Shown one piece after another: positions 9,320-19,289 of a DNA stretch of 64,000 nt. How positions within the stretch are numbered: the stretch's first letter is position 1; every line of letters begins with the position of its first letter. The notes below the pieces were generated by a model, which was not told the DNA's origin, did not search any database, and saw only the letters and a list, made by a program, of their open reading frames with translations. A program made the translations under genes and the position numbers. The stretch is taken from NCBI RefSeq assembly GCF_008017805.1, contig NZ_VRTT01000022.1, positions 30,877 through 94,876 on the forward strand, given 5' to 3'. The stretch is from Paenibacillus sp. N3.4 (GTDB lineage Bacteria; Bacillota; Bacilli; Paenibacillales; NBRC-103111).

Positions 9320-11899
9320 TTATCTAATTGTAATACTTTCGGTTTCTATGGCTTTGTTTCTTCCTTTTTCTTTAACCACTAATTGCACAGTTTGCAGACC
9401 TTTTGGATTCCAAAAATTTGCTATAAAATCTCGCAATTCTTGTACTTGGAATCTACCCTCATAATATTTTTTTTCCTCATTAAATAAAACATTGATGTCA
9501 TCTGATACAAAACTTTCATCATTAATTTTTGTTGTAAACAACGCTGAAAATTCCATTGACCTAATTTCATTTTTATTTTTTACATTTATTGCCTTAAAGG
9601 CAAACAAATATTCATTTGCCTCAGTTATCAATATATCCTGGGTTAAATTTTGGAAAGAAATTATAAGATCTGTATCTTTATAAATATCAAGCATAATGTT
9701 ATTCTTTTCGATATGTATTCTTTTTGATTTAAGAATATGCTCTTTAGTTACTTTGCTATATGCTCCTTTCCCATCATACTTTGTCATTATTACTTTGGGT
9801 ATTGGGCGAGAAATTCCAATGCCAAGTAAAAAACTATAAAATTCTTCTTCAGAAATTGTTCCATTAAATATTCTACGGACAAGTTTTTCATCAATTTTTA
9901 AATCTATTTTTAATTCTTCTCCTAAAACATTTTCACTTATAATTGTTAAATCTCTAACCAAATCTTTATAAAAAACTTCTTTATCATACACTTCGGTTTT
10001 ATCCTTAAAGTCAACTTTTGTTTTTTTCTCTTCAAAGGCAGGATATTGTTTATAAAACTCTTCATTTACATTTTGCACATTTACTTTATATGTGTCTTCA
10101 TAAAATTCGAAACTAATATGAGGTAGCAGGTCATTCAGATAATATATTTCAATGCTTTTCATATCACTAGTATTACCAAATACATCCCTCGAATAAATGC
10201 GTATTGTATTTACTCCCGCGTTCAAATCAAGAAGTTGAGGTTCATTACTAGTTATCAATCTATAATCAAGAGTAGAATTAACTGAATAATATGTTCCAGA
10301 CACTGGATAAGTGCCTTCAATAAGTTCTGTTAGCTCTAATGTAGCTTTACCTAAAGTGACGAAAACATCATTTTCTATTTCCTTAAATTGATCATCAGAT
10401 TGAATATTGATTTGAATATCTGGCCTTAAAATAACAATTTGATTTGATTTTTTACTACTAGTTACTATATCTTCATTTATTACCTTATCTTTTACATACT
10501 TAATTAGTTTCGTTTCTTTAATATTTTTGCTAAGAATTAATTCAACACTTGTATCAGGACTAATATTAAAAGTATCAAATGACCCAAGATTAGTTATTGT
10601 ACCATTATGGTATTCCTCAACCGAAATAGATGTTGATCCTGCACCATATGCTTCTATTATAACCTTTTCTGGAATTTCTTCGTTTTCTTTTAAAATAATA
10701 TATGTTGTAGAACCCAAACTACTCACATTATACTTTTGACTCTTTAATATATGTAGAAGGTCTGACTCGTCCAATATTTCAATATTACCGTAAATAACAT
10801 CACCATTCTCATCAACCAAAGAAACGATTACTGGGCATGCAATCCTGAGTACTTTACCATTAAATGAAATATCTTTTACTTCATCATAGTTAATTTTAAA
10901 ATTACTCTGGGAGACAAAGACTTTTTCAGTTCCATTAATTATATTTTTCACTAAAGATATAACCTCTTTATTTCGTGGAAGATCCTGATGACCTTCATTA
11001 ATATAATATTTAATAGATTGAGGAGAGATTGCGCTTATTATCGGCACGGTTCCATCGCCATTATCAAACGTTCCCTCTGGTTCATTTATTGAATTTTCTC
11101 TTATAACCGACATTGTCTCCACACCATAACCAATAACTTCATGATGCTCTAAGTCCATTTCTTTATCCAATGATTTTCTAAGTCTTAAATAAATCTCATC
11201 AAAATCTTTATTTTTATCAATAAATAATGGCAAATAGTATCTTCCTAATATATCGCTCCAATTTTTTATTATTTCTCCGTCAAACTCAAGAAATGGCGAC
11301 TTATTTTCAGTTATACATCTTAAATGATACTCTTCAGATGGCAATAATTGATAAATGCTGTCAAATGTAGGTGCCAGCATTCTGGATGTTTTTTGAGATA
11401 TCAGTAAAGGGAAAGGCTTCTCTGGAACACCAACTCCATATTTTAGGGCCCTATAGGCATAAGGTGATCCATTCCAAGGTGTACCTAATGTAATAATTTT
11501 AACAATTTTTTTCACTTCTTCAGATTCTTTATGTTCGTTAACAAGCATTTTTGCGATTAAACCACCCATACTATGAGCAATTATGATAACCTCATCAGCA
11601 TTAGTACTGATTTCTGCTTTTAAATCTTCTATTTGATCAAAATTGTCTTTTCGCCAATCATAGGGAAAAGTAGTCACCAAATCATTTTTAAAGGATAATT
11701 TTAAGCTTTGCTCAATCCGTCTATAATACCTTTTAAATGTAGCATCCGGTTTAAGTTCATTATTAAATTTACTATATCTTAATTGATACAAGAAATTATA
11801 CTCTACTTCATGTACCAGTGAAAGAACAGGCCATATTGTTGTCTTTTCTTTTTTTAGCACACTACCCATAATTCCAGGAATTATAATCATATGTCTCAT
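9320..11899 (-). CDS. LCAT/PGAP1-like alpha/beta-hydrolase with a long C-terminal extension
   Basis: The first 330 residues form an alpha/beta-hydrolase of the lecithin:cholesterol acyltransferase type. It shows the oxyanion region MIIIPGIMGS, the nucleophile elbow AHSMGG near residue 110, LGTPWNGSPYA, GDGTVP near 281 for the acid, and a histidine in NEGHQDLPRN near 303, giving a plausible Ser-Asp-His triad. There is no signal peptide, so it probably acts in the cytoplasm or on the inner membrane face. The remaining 500 residues look beta-rich, with Ig-like or jelly-roll character (for example LDLNAGVNTIRIYSRDVFGNTS), possibly for recognition. A small membrane protein follows 17 bases later. 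Phospholipase effectors with sensor extensions occur in phage defence, but that role is inference here. Confidence 0.75.
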   Translation of the reverse strand: MRHMIIIPGIMGSVLKKEKTTIWPVLSLVHEVEYNFLYQLRYSKFNNELKPDATFKRYYRRIEQSLKLSFKNDLVTTFPYDWRKDNFDQIEDLKAEISTNADEVIIIAHSMGGLIAKMLVNEHKESEEVKKIVKIITLGTPWNGSPYAYRALKYGVGVPEKPFPLLISQKTSRMLAPTFDSIYQLLPSEEYHLRCITENKSPFLEFDGEIIKNWSDILGRYYLPLFIDKNKDFDEIYLRLRKSLDKEMDLEHHEVIGYGVETMSVIRENSINEPEGTFDNGDGTVPIISAISPQSIKYYINEGHQDLPRNKEVISLVKNIINGTEKVFVSQSNFKINYDEVKDISFNGKVLRIACPVIVSLVDENGDVIYGNIEILDESDLLHILKSQKYNVSSLGSTTYIILKENEEIPEKVIIEAYGAGSTSISVEEYHNGTITNLGSFDTFNISPDTSVELILSKNIKETKLIKYVKDKVINEDIVTSSKKSNQIVILRPDIQINIQSDDQFKEIENDVFVTLGKATLELTELIEGTYPVSGTYYSVNSTLDYRLITSNEPQLLDLNAGVNTIRIYSRDVFGNTSDMKSIEIYYLNDLLPHISFEFYEDTYKVNVQNVNEEFYKQYPAFEEKKTKVDFKDKTEVYDKEVFYKDLVRDLTIISENVLGEELKIDLKIDEKLVRRIFNGTISEEEFYSFLLGIGISRPIPKVIMTKYDGKGAYSKVTKEHILKSKRIHIEKNNIMLDIYKDTDLIISFQNLTQDILITEANEYLFAFKAINVKNKNEIRSMEFSALFTTKINDESFVSDDINVLFNEEKKYYEGRFQVQELRDFIANFWNPKGLQTVQLVVKEKGRNKAIETESITIR

Positions 11900-12427
11900 C
11901 TAGTCTTCCCCCAATATACCAAATATTTACTTTAAGAGTAATCTATCATAATTTATCAACACAAATAAATACTAATTTTCATATTTTTTTTAGAATTAAT
12001 ATTTCTATAAATGACACCTAAAGTTTCAAACATTTCGTCTCACCAATTTGTTAGAAAACTTTCTAATTTACAGATAAAAAATCGGTCCTTTGCAAAGTCG
12101 TCATGTATGATTGAAACATTGTATTTTCATATTATTTAATCCTTCAATAACAAAACTACCGATTCAGCGTGCACCGTGTGCAGGAATATAGGTTATTTGG
12201 TTCGAATCTGCTACGGCGGAATAAAGACTTGATTTATAAGGGTTTTCTCTATTAGATCATTGTTCCTTTTGGTTGCCGTTCACCCAGAAATAATGCTTTC
12301 GTCCCCATACCAAAATTCCACCGAAACCTTTCTAGTAGTAATAGACCAGTATTACTTAACACCCTAACTTCACACGAAATGGCAATTTCTCTTATTCAAA
12401 TGTCCTATTCCGAAATTCTGTTGCATA
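11900..12427. other. AT-rich intergenic region, nothing recognised
   Basis: I find no open frame with a ribosome binding site, no transposase similarity and no clear terminator. It must hold the promoter of the lipase gene at its left end. Confidence 0.5.
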
Positions 12428-12814
12428 TTATTCTGTGTTACTGTAATATTTAGGCTGTTTATGAATTGATATAGCTTGTTCTATAAATCTCCTCTCATTC
12501 TCAGACAGTTTACTATGATCTAATAGTAAGTATTTAATATAGACTGTTTCGTTGAACATTTTTGGATTTTTAAACTTATGCGCTCCGCTACCATCAGAGA
12601 TCATTCGTCTTTTTATGCTAGTTCCAGTTTCCCCTACATATAACAATGTGTTTACTTCATTAAATAGCATGTATACGAAGGATCCTTTTTTAGCTGTTTC
12701 GTGCCCTATTCTTAGCTTCCCATCTGTGTTTATGATCTCCTCTTTTGAAACAATCTTTAAGTCTTTTTCGATTGATTCATAAATTTTTTCAGCAGTTTCT
12801 CTTAATATCTCCAC
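12428..12814 (-). CDS. GIY-YIG domain protein
   Basis: This 128-residue protein carries a GIY-YIG-type core: FVYMLFNEVNTLLYVGETG (residues about 46-64), a conserved arginine in SIKRRM and a glutamate in RRFIEQAISIHKQP. The first tyrosine motif is VYM rather than GIY and the second is LYVGE, both within the range of the superfamily. The domain cuts DNA in homing and repair enzymes; here the short length and N-terminal helix (EILRETAEKIYESIEKDLK) suggest a small stand-alone nuclease. It lies 300 bases downstream of the McrC-like gene on the same strand and could be a third component, though the gap argues against tight coupling. Confidence 0.7.
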   Translation of the reverse strand: MEILRETAEKIYESIEKDLKIVSKEEIINTDGKLRIGHETAKKGSFVYMLFNEVNTLLYVGETGTSIKRRMISDGSGAHKFKNPKMFNETVYIKYLLLDHSKLSENERRFIEQAISIHKQPKYYSNTE

Positions 12815-13116
12815 TTAATGTTTCCCTCCTCTATTTGATAATCAACATTAATAATTCATACTTTTATTATAGTTAGGAACCTTAATTTTTGAATTCATTC
12901 CAATTTGAAAAAATATGGTCGATGCGTTACGCCATACTAATAGTAGATTTAACATATGTAACTAAAGATATATACACAATCAAATCTGATTTTGTTGCCA
13001 AAAAATAAAAGGCAATTATTAATATTAACCACGGATTAAAAATTACATTTAATACTTTTTGAATTTTCCAACAAAATATTTACCTCTTGTACTCAATTTA
13101 ACAATAATATCATTCT
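12815..13116. other. AT-rich spacer between GIY-YIG and McrC-like genes
   Basis: I see no gene or convincing terminator. Short AT-rich inverted stretches are present but not specific. Confidence 0.4.
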
Positions 13117-15522
13117 CTACTCCAACCCAATCCCCAAAACATTACTCCCCAAATCCAAATGCTCCCGATCCAGCATCACGCGCACCTTGCCCGTACGCCG
13201 CTTCTCCCGCCAATCCCGCAGTTCCTCTTCTGTTTCCAAACGAAGTTCAGAAACTTCCTTAGCCCTATTAAACATGTAATCTGTCGTATACAAAATCCGA
13301 TAAATCCCATGTCCCGCGGGAACGATCGCTGTCTCCCTTTTAACCCACTTATCCACCTCAAATACCACATAGAGCTCATCCGTAGCACCTCTACTGGAGG
13401 GGATAGCCGTTATCGCAGAGCGTGGAACAACCTTCCAATCTTTCACTCTTCCATACCAGGAAATGCCCGCTTCCTCCGCACCAAATAAACGAATCGACTG
13501 ATAAAGCCCGATATACTCTATTCGAGTCAATACCTTATGATCCGTAATATTCCGCAACGGTGTATGATAAAAGCCATGCTCCAGCGCAGCTTCCAATTGC
13601 GACTTCTTACTCAAAGCACCAACCAACACATTCTTCCCAGACAACTTGTTCCTGTAATACTCCTTCGTCCCCCGCGGTCTCGTCGTTCGCTCATAGGCTT
13701 TCTCCGGACTATCCATAATAATCTCGTCCAAGAACTTTTCCATCAAGATCGTCGAGTTGGGCAGAAAGGGAAATGCCCCAATATTAATCAGCTCCACGCT
13801 CTTATAAAACTTATGCTGCTGGAACCGCTCTTCATCATGATAGGGAAACAACACGTAAGCCCCAAACATGCTCCGTTCGTACTCTTTGCCCTGTCCCTCT
13901 GAATACACAATCGCATCCCGATAGCGATGCATGGTATTAATATCATCTTCTTCCGGCCCAGGCATCCGGTACCGCTCGAAGTAAGGCGTCCCCTCATAAG
14001 CAGGATTAATGCGATACTTAGCATCGAATATATACTTGTACTCTGCCGCGGCGTCATTCTTCTTCAAAGTCAGGACATTATCTGGCCGCTGAGCCAGTGT
14101 TGGACTCCGGTCACCCTTTGGCAGCGCATTATAAAATAACGTAAAAATCTCCCCGTTCACCGGGTTTTTATAAACTATCTTCGCCTGCTGTGATTTATCC
14201 AGTGTGACGAACAGTCCACTGCGATTGATTTTAATAATGTCTTGTTTGAGCAGTTCATACTTCTTGCTTAAAAGATGATGAATCTTCAAAAAACACCAGT
14301 ATTCATAGAGCTGCGCCAAATCTTTCATCGATAAACGGAACAGATCATTCTGGATCGACAAACCTTTTAACAGCATTAAGTAATATCGATACACCTCTCG
14401 GTAACCCGACGCCATTTGCAAAACCAGAGATATAGACAGTTGCTTCATCTCTCCAACATTCAAAAAATCATGCTGTAAAAGCCGCTGTAGCTGACTTTGC
14501 ATGAGATTAAGCTTCTTCGTAAGCACGGGATCTTCCGTACGACTTTTTTGAGCTAAACGTGTTTTTATGTCCTTAAGCTTTTGACCAACCCGTACAAGCA
14601 CCCATTTCACGAAGCGATTCTCAGCCGTATCATAATTGACATGGCGTTTAGTTTCTATTACTTGTGTTGGAGTAAATCTCTGACTTCCCACCTCTATAAC
14701 ACCATTCACAGGATCAGAAACTAGCAAATGAGGACGCTTAGTTAAATAGGCAATGTTCTCTTTTCCAGCTCTTTTCACACGTGCGGCGTCTACCATGCGA
14801 TTCTCACTTTGAAGTTTCGAATGAGGTGACAGCTTAATCCTCTCAACAGCCTGCACAAGCTGCGTAAATACATGTTGCAAAATCGTAAAATACTCCGTCA
14901 AACTCTGATGATTCGTTTCTTTCAGCCCTGTCAGATTGTACGTTTTACGCAGAAAATCAAAGGATAGATTATAAATCTGTTCGTTAACATCATTAAGAAT
15001 CATTTGGTAGTCATTTTTATAATCTATTTTCGATGGGAAGATCTCCAACTGGAGACGAAAAATAGCCTCACCATTCAACCGAAGCTCAAGCTCAGAGAGT
15101 CCGACTTCATTTTGAAAATTAAGAATACCTGATAAAATTATCTTCCCCTTTGGTTTAATTGCCTGTCGCACATGGATATTGTCGTGGTGAAAGGATAAGG
15201 CGATATCCGCCTTTTTTTCGATGACCAGTTCGTAGGCCTGCGTTTCATAAAAACTCGGCGTACATGCATCACCCGGACTCCAACTCGCCATCTCCCTGTG
15301 CTTATGAGAGAAAATCGAAATAGACTCAATAACCAACGAGTTAACGAGCGGTGCAGCGTGAAAATGCGCATCTACCCACCTCTCATCCCCATTACGATGA
15401 AGATTCAAAGTTTCAACCGTCGGATGGAACGGCTTGCCCTGAATATAGAGATTGAACAAATTTGTCTCGATCCGCAGCAATTCCATGCTTTGACTAAGAG
15501 ATCCAGTATGAGGTAAATCCAT
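13117..15522 (-). CDS. McrC-like DUF2357 protein with PD-(D/E)XK nuclease core
   Basis: This 801-residue protein pairs with the McrB-like ATPase. The C-terminal half has a PD-(D/E)XK pattern: RPDNVLTL near residue 479 and FDAKYRI near 500, so Asp...Asp-x-Lys, preceded by the helical YEYWCFLKIHHLL typical of the McrC/DUF2357 group. The N-terminal half (residues 1-350) fits DUF2357. The last 200 residues (FLPNSTILMEKFLDEII..., ASYEYIGLYQSIRLF-like) are an extension beyond classic McrC. The ATG at 15522 overlaps the ATPase gene by 29 bases with GGAGGTTAG upstream. In McrBC systems this subunit cuts modified DNA when the ATPase ring translocates. Target modification cannot be predicted. Confidence 0.8.
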   Translation of the reverse strand: MDLPHTGSLSQSMELLRIETNLFNLYIQGKPFHPTVETLNLHRNGDERWVDAHFHAAPLVNSLVIESISIFSHKHREMASWSPGDACTPSFYETQAYELVIEKKADIALSFHHDNIHVRQAIKPKGKIILSGILNFQNEVGLSELELRLNGEAIFRLQLEIFPSKIDYKNDYQMILNDVNEQIYNLSFDFLRKTYNLTGLKETNHQSLTEYFTILQHVFTQLVQAVERIKLSPHSKLQSENRMVDAARVKRAGKENIAYLTKRPHLLVSDPVNGVIEVGSQRFTPTQVIETKRHVNYDTAENRFVKWVLVRVGQKLKDIKTRLAQKSRTEDPVLTKKLNLMQSQLQRLLQHDFLNVGEMKQLSISLVLQMASGYREVYRYYLMLLKGLSIQNDLFRLSMKDLAQLYEYWCFLKIHHLLSKKYELLKQDIIKINRSGLFVTLDKSQQAKIVYKNPVNGEIFTLFYNALPKGDRSPTLAQRPDNVLTLKKNDAAAEYKYIFDAKYRINPAYEGTPYFERYRMPGPEEDDINTMHRYRDAIVYSEGQGKEYERSMFGAYVLFPYHDEERFQQHKFYKSVELINIGAFPFLPNSTILMEKFLDEIIMDSPEKAYERTTRPRGTKEYYRNKLSGKNVLVGALSKKSQLEAALEHGFYHTPLRNITDHKVLTRIEYIGLYQSIRLFGAEEAGISWYGRVKDWKVVPRSAITAIPSSRGATDELYVVFEVDKWVKRETAIVPAGHGIYRILYTTDYMFNRAKEVSELRLETEEELRDWREKRRTGKVRVMLDREHLDLGSNVLGIGLE

Positions 15523-18253
15523 CTTCTTCTAACCTCCGCAGCATGAAGGCGATTTTCCTTGCGCTTTGTGGATATTTGGACGCTGCCAACGTCTCCATAG
15601 AGAGATAAACCTTAGAGGCATCTTCCATATATTCCGAAATCGGCAAGCTTCGATCCTGAGCCACCTGCATCAGTTGAAGCAATGCTTTCTTCACAGACAA
15701 ATGACTTCCCTGAATACGAGGCAAAATCTTCTGCAGCAATTGCATATCGAATGCCGCTTCCTTACTGAGCAAATCAAACCGTTCATTATAAATCATATAG
15801 AAACATACCGCATCCCGTATTCTAAACCCTACGTGCGAATGAATTTGCTCCAAGATCCCATTGATTTTCACCAATAACTCAGTCGTCTCTTCCGTTAACT
15901 TCTTATAGTCACGATAAACATCCACCAATTGCAAATATTCACTTCGCAACAAGGAATTAGGAGGAACAGCAGCGCCTTCATTAACAGTTAAGCCATCACC
16001 AGTTGGATATTGACCAAGGTCAATGTAATTAAACTCGATCGTGTTTGCGCGGTCTAATACCTTTTTGCTAAAAGGATGCGTCGTCTCGTCCATGTTCACT
16101 GTTCCAATCATGTAAACATTGTCTGGCAAATGTAGGTTGCCGTACACTTGCTTATCTGACTCATTTTGCAGGGAGTCTCTATGAATGAGCGACGTTGTTA
16201 CGATCCGATGATTATCCCACTCTTGCGTCTCCAGCACGCTCAGTAAATCACTAAAATAATGCTCAACCCTAGCCAAATTCATCTCATCCAGGCAAATAAA
16301 ATAGGGCTTATGTTGGTTACCCACCTTAGAAGCTTCAACCAAAACCTCCGTTAACTTCCCTGGTCGAAAAGCACCCGACAAATCCTTGTAGCCCAATAGA
16401 TCCGACGGATCACTCCAATCAGGTCGAACTGGGATCAAAGTGAACTGACCATTACTAGTCGTTGCTCCTACTGCCTCTGCAAATAGTTTGACGAGCTTCG
16501 TTTTCCCCGTGCCCGAAACCCCTGCCAGAATGACGAATGGTTTTGCTTTTAGGGATAGGAAGAAGTTCTCGATCCAATGGTCGGGATACATGAATCCTTT
16601 GTTGGCGATGAAGTTCTTGATCGTGGCTATTCGTACACTTACTGTTAGTGAATCCACAAGAGGTGTCTCCTCCCATTGTATATACGTGTACTGCTGGCCG
16701 GATTTCGTAATAAACTTCAGTATCTCTAGCCAGTTGAGCATAAAAATAGCCCGTTGTTTTTGGGTAACTTCTCCCCAAGTCTGGAGCATACCTAGAGCTT
16801 CGATGAAGAGAGGTGCGAATTCATCTAATGTGAACGTGTTGAGTTCAATACAAAGTTCGATTGCTTTATTAATGCTTCTAATAAGAGGGGTTTGCCCTTC
16901 GTTATTTAACTGGTCGCGAATTAGCCTAACTTGCGTATCACTTAAAACCCATTTACTCTCATTAAAATGGTTTACGTACTCCTGACCTAGATCAGTTAAT
17001 GAGAATTGATTCTCATTTATAGATATTAAGCCCATATCTTGCAAGGCTCGTCCCAGATGTCTGACTCTCTCCTTTGGATGCTTCACATCATCTCCAGATA
17101 GAAGAACTGTGCCTTGGTTTGTGATCAATTCATCTAAAGAGGCAGCAGCAAAAGATCCTTGATCATGTAAGTACTTTAAAATGCCTTGCCCAGCGTATAG
17201 ATGGCTGATCGTATAGTTGAAGCTGATCAATTGCTCGCGTTCATCATTTGGTTTAAGTACCTTAGTTACATATTCGTTATAGTTAGTAACAGCGTTGTTT
17301 AAGTCTGCTATTAGCAGTTCGTCATCTGGAAGATGTTCCAGCTCGTAATGGTAATAAGCGACCGTAGATACTTGATAATCCTGGCCTAGACCCCCAGATG
17401 TTAAGTAGATGGCGTCATCTTTGACCATCCCCTCAAGTGGGAGCAGGTCACGTATCTCCTGAACTTTTTGTTTAAAATATTGGTAGGCTGCTGCTCTACC
17501 TTTTGTTTCATTAGGGATTGTTACCCCTTGATTAAATGTAAGATAAACCGACTTCATATCTTCTGAGAAAAGGTAAACTAAATACTCGCCTTGGCGTGTT
17601 GTCTCGGTGATTCGTTTATCCATAATGGCGATCCACGGAATTGTTGCCCAGTTGCCTTGTCCAATAGACCCAGTTATCTTTAATTCTGAGTGAATGAATG
17701 GGAGTTTCTTAAGTTCAGTGGGGATTGCTTGACGGACAAGATTGCCTAGCCTATGTCCAGCAAAGGTTTCCCTTTTGGCTTGCAAGTACGTGGATAGAAT
17801 ATCTGACAGTGCTTCTTTCAAGGAGAAGCCCTCCATGATTTGCTGATTATAATAGTTCTCTAGCTCAGTTTGAGCGTAGTTATAAAGTTCTCTTAGTACA
17901 TCATCGGACCATGACTCGTATTGATCTTTCTTAAAGCCAATGGTTTCATTATTTTGATCCAATATGGAGGAGAGTGCTGAAATTGGAGTAGCAATGACAG
18001 ATTGCACGTTATTCACAGACATACTATTCCAACTGGTTCCTGCCTTCTCAGGTGGGTGATCGACAGTTAGTCCGTTTGATTCTCTTTCTTGAAGTAGCGA
18101 GAGGAAGCGTTGTTTTAAATTCTTTAGTGTGACCACGTTCAGTCCGGTTGCTTGCATCTCAGTTAAGAGTGCTAAAATTAGCACCATTTTGTAGGACTTT
18201 TGTTTATTAGAAAATATATTTGAGAGTTCTGTAGGGACAGCCAAATTTTTCAC
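15494..18253 (-). CDS. McrB-like AAA+ GTPase/ATPase of a type IV restriction system
   Basis: The 919-residue protein has an N-terminal DUF3578 (MrcB_N) type domain around residues 150-330 (KITGSIGQGNWATIPWIAI, a DNA-reading fold in related proteins) and a C-terminal AAA+ motor. Motor motifs are the P-loop GVSGTGKTK near residue 578, Walker B FICLDEMNLARVEHYFSDLL near 652 and the McrB signature GTVNMDETTHPFSKKVLDR near 716. A winged-helix-like linker lies at about 400-470. Such proteins form rings that recognise modified bases and drive the McrC nuclease. It heads a two-gene operon with the McrC-like gene. The length and domain order match multi-domain McrB homologs in Bacillales. Confidence 0.88.
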   Translation of the reverse strand: MKNLAVPTELSNIFSNKQKSYKMVLILALLTEMQATGLNVVTLKNLKQRFLSLLQERESNGLTVDHPPEKAGTSWNSMSVNNVQSVIATPISALSSILDQNNETIGFKKDQYESWSDDVLRELYNYAQTELENYYNQQIMEGFSLKEALSDILSTYLQAKRETFAGHRLGNLVRQAIPTELKKLPFIHSELKITGSIGQGNWATIPWIAIMDKRITETTRQGEYLVYLFSEDMKSVYLTFNQGVTIPNETKGRAAAYQYFKQKVQEIRDLLPLEGMVKDDAIYLTSGGLGQDYQVSTVAYYHYELEHLPDDELLIADLNNAVTNYNEYVTKVLKPNDEREQLISFNYTISHLYAGQGILKYLHDQGSFAAASLDELITNQGTVLLSGDDVKHPKERVRHLGRALQDMGLISINENQFSLTDLGQEYVNHFNESKWVLSDTQVRLIRDQLNNEGQTPLIRSINKAIELCIELNTFTLDEFAPLFIEALGMLQTWGEVTQKQRAIFMLNWLEILKFITKSGQQYTYIQWEETPLVDSLTVSVRIATIKNFIANKGFMYPDHWIENFFLSLKAKPFVILAGVSGTGKTKLVKLFAEAVGATTSNGQFTLIPVRPDWSDPSDLLGYKDLSGAFRPGKLTEVLVEASKVGNQHKPYFICLDEMNLARVEHYFSDLLSVLETQEWDNHRIVTTSLIHRDSLQNESDKQVYGNLHLPDNVYMIGTVNMDETTHPFSKKVLDRANTIEFNYIDLGQYPTGDGLTVNEGAAVPPNSLLRSEYLQLVDVYRDYKKLTEETTELLVKINGILEQIHSHVGFRIRDAVCFYMIYNERFDLLSKEAAFDMQLLQKILPRIQGSHLSVKKALLQLMQVAQDRSLPISEYMEDASKVYLSMETLAASKYPQSARKIAFMLRRLEEDGFTSYWIS

Positions 18254-18389
18254 CTATTTCGTGAATCGAGTTTTGAAAAAATTTATCATAAAAAGTCAAC
18301 GTATGTCTTATCCATTCGACAAAAAGGCAATAAACCCCTGCTTTTTTAAAGTTTTAACAGTTATAGGAACAAAAGAAATTAGACATGAA

Positions 18390-18437
18390 ATATAAACTAA
18401 AATAGAGCCAGTTCAGAATTCTTCGAACTGCTCTATT
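18390..18437 (-). terminator. rho-independent terminator of an interrupted gene
   Basis: AATAGAGCAGTTC pairs with GAACTGGCTCTATT (one bulge) on the minus strand, followed by TTAGTTTATATTTC. It lies below the stop of the gene fragment at 18484. Confidence 0.65.
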
Positions 18438-18483
18438 GGCTTCAAGATTGTACAAATTCTATCTGCGAGTATCTCTCTATTTT

Positions 18484-18772
18484 TTATAGTTCCCTATTTT
18501 TCCATGCCAAATATTGAATAAGCTCTGAAGGAAACAAGTGACGGGCTCCAAATTTGTCTCTAGCATATTTCCTTAGATGGTTCTCAATGAATGCTTCAAT
18601 ACTTTTTAAGGACATGCAAATATATCCTCTTTCTTGTAATGATGAATCAGAGACAAATAGTTTTCCAATTTGGTTAAAGTCCCCTATTTCTAGATGACTC
18701 GAAAGTAATTTTTGAACGACGATATTTGACTTCTTCTGACTAAAAAAACCTATTCTTTGAACACTCCTAGCG
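18484..18772 (-). pseudogene. C-terminal gene fragment cut by an IS256-type remnant
   Basis: The minus strand reads continuously as YSARSVQRIGFFSQ...NIVVQKLLSSHLEIGDFNQ...SLKSIEAFIENHLRKYARDKFGARHL...YLAWKNREL and stops at TAA 18484-18486, with a terminator beyond. There is no start codon, and the frame breaks exactly where transposase sequence begins near 18773. I do not recognise the protein; ARDKFGARHLFP and IENHLRKYA suggest an alpha-helical domain. The fragment probably derives from a gene split by insertion; its other half is not visible past 19080. Confidence 0.6.
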
Positions 18773-19052
18773 GAATAACTGGGATGAGGCCACGTTCTAC
18801 AAATATCCGCCTCAGATCGGCGAGCTAATCTACACCACGAACATAATTGAGAACTACCACCGTCAGCTGCGCAAAGTCACCAAGGGCAAACGCATCTTCA
18901 CGACAGACAAGGCGCTTCTCAAAAAACTGTTCCTGGCCACAATGGATGTGCTTATGAAATGGACCTGTAAAGTGTGCTGAACGGGGGCAAATCCTCCTCC
19001 AGTTACCCGTCTTCTACCCGGAACGAATTGGCCAGCATTTACCTTAATGGGC
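18773..19052 (+). mobile_element. remnant of an IS256-family (Mutator) transposase
   Basis: The plus strand encodes NWDEATFYKYPPQIGELIYT, then TNIIENYHRQLRKVTKGKR and LLKKLFLATMDVLMKWTCKVC, the C-terminal part of IS256-type transposases (YTTNxIEN...RQLRKVTK...LATM...KW). After a TGA a second frame continues GQILLQLPVFYPERIGQHL. The N-terminus including the first two acidic residues is gone and at least one frameshift is present, so it is inactive. It is more GC-rich than its surroundings, so it arrived from outside the island. Confidence 0.85.
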
Positions 19053-19054
19053 TG

Positions 19055-19074
19055 ATCTCCCCCTAGGGGGAGAT
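19055..19074. repeat. perfect 20-bp palindrome
   Basis: ATCTCCCCCTAGGGGGAGAT is self-complementary over its full length and lies directly past the IS256-type remnant. It may be a terminator-like hairpin from the element. Confidence 0.6.
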
Positions 19075-19289
19075 TCTTATAAAAGAGTTATTGACAGACC
19101 CACACAACACTTTGCTTTAACATTAGCATTATTTAAATTGTACTATCTCATGTATTTCCGAACAACGGTAAAAGACATGAAAGTTCGATACTCTCACGTC
19201 TATAATTAGCATACTATTTACTTTCATTAGATTCTCATTTCTTAGCCATTTTTCTATGTATCATTCACTATTCGTCTATTAATTCATAC

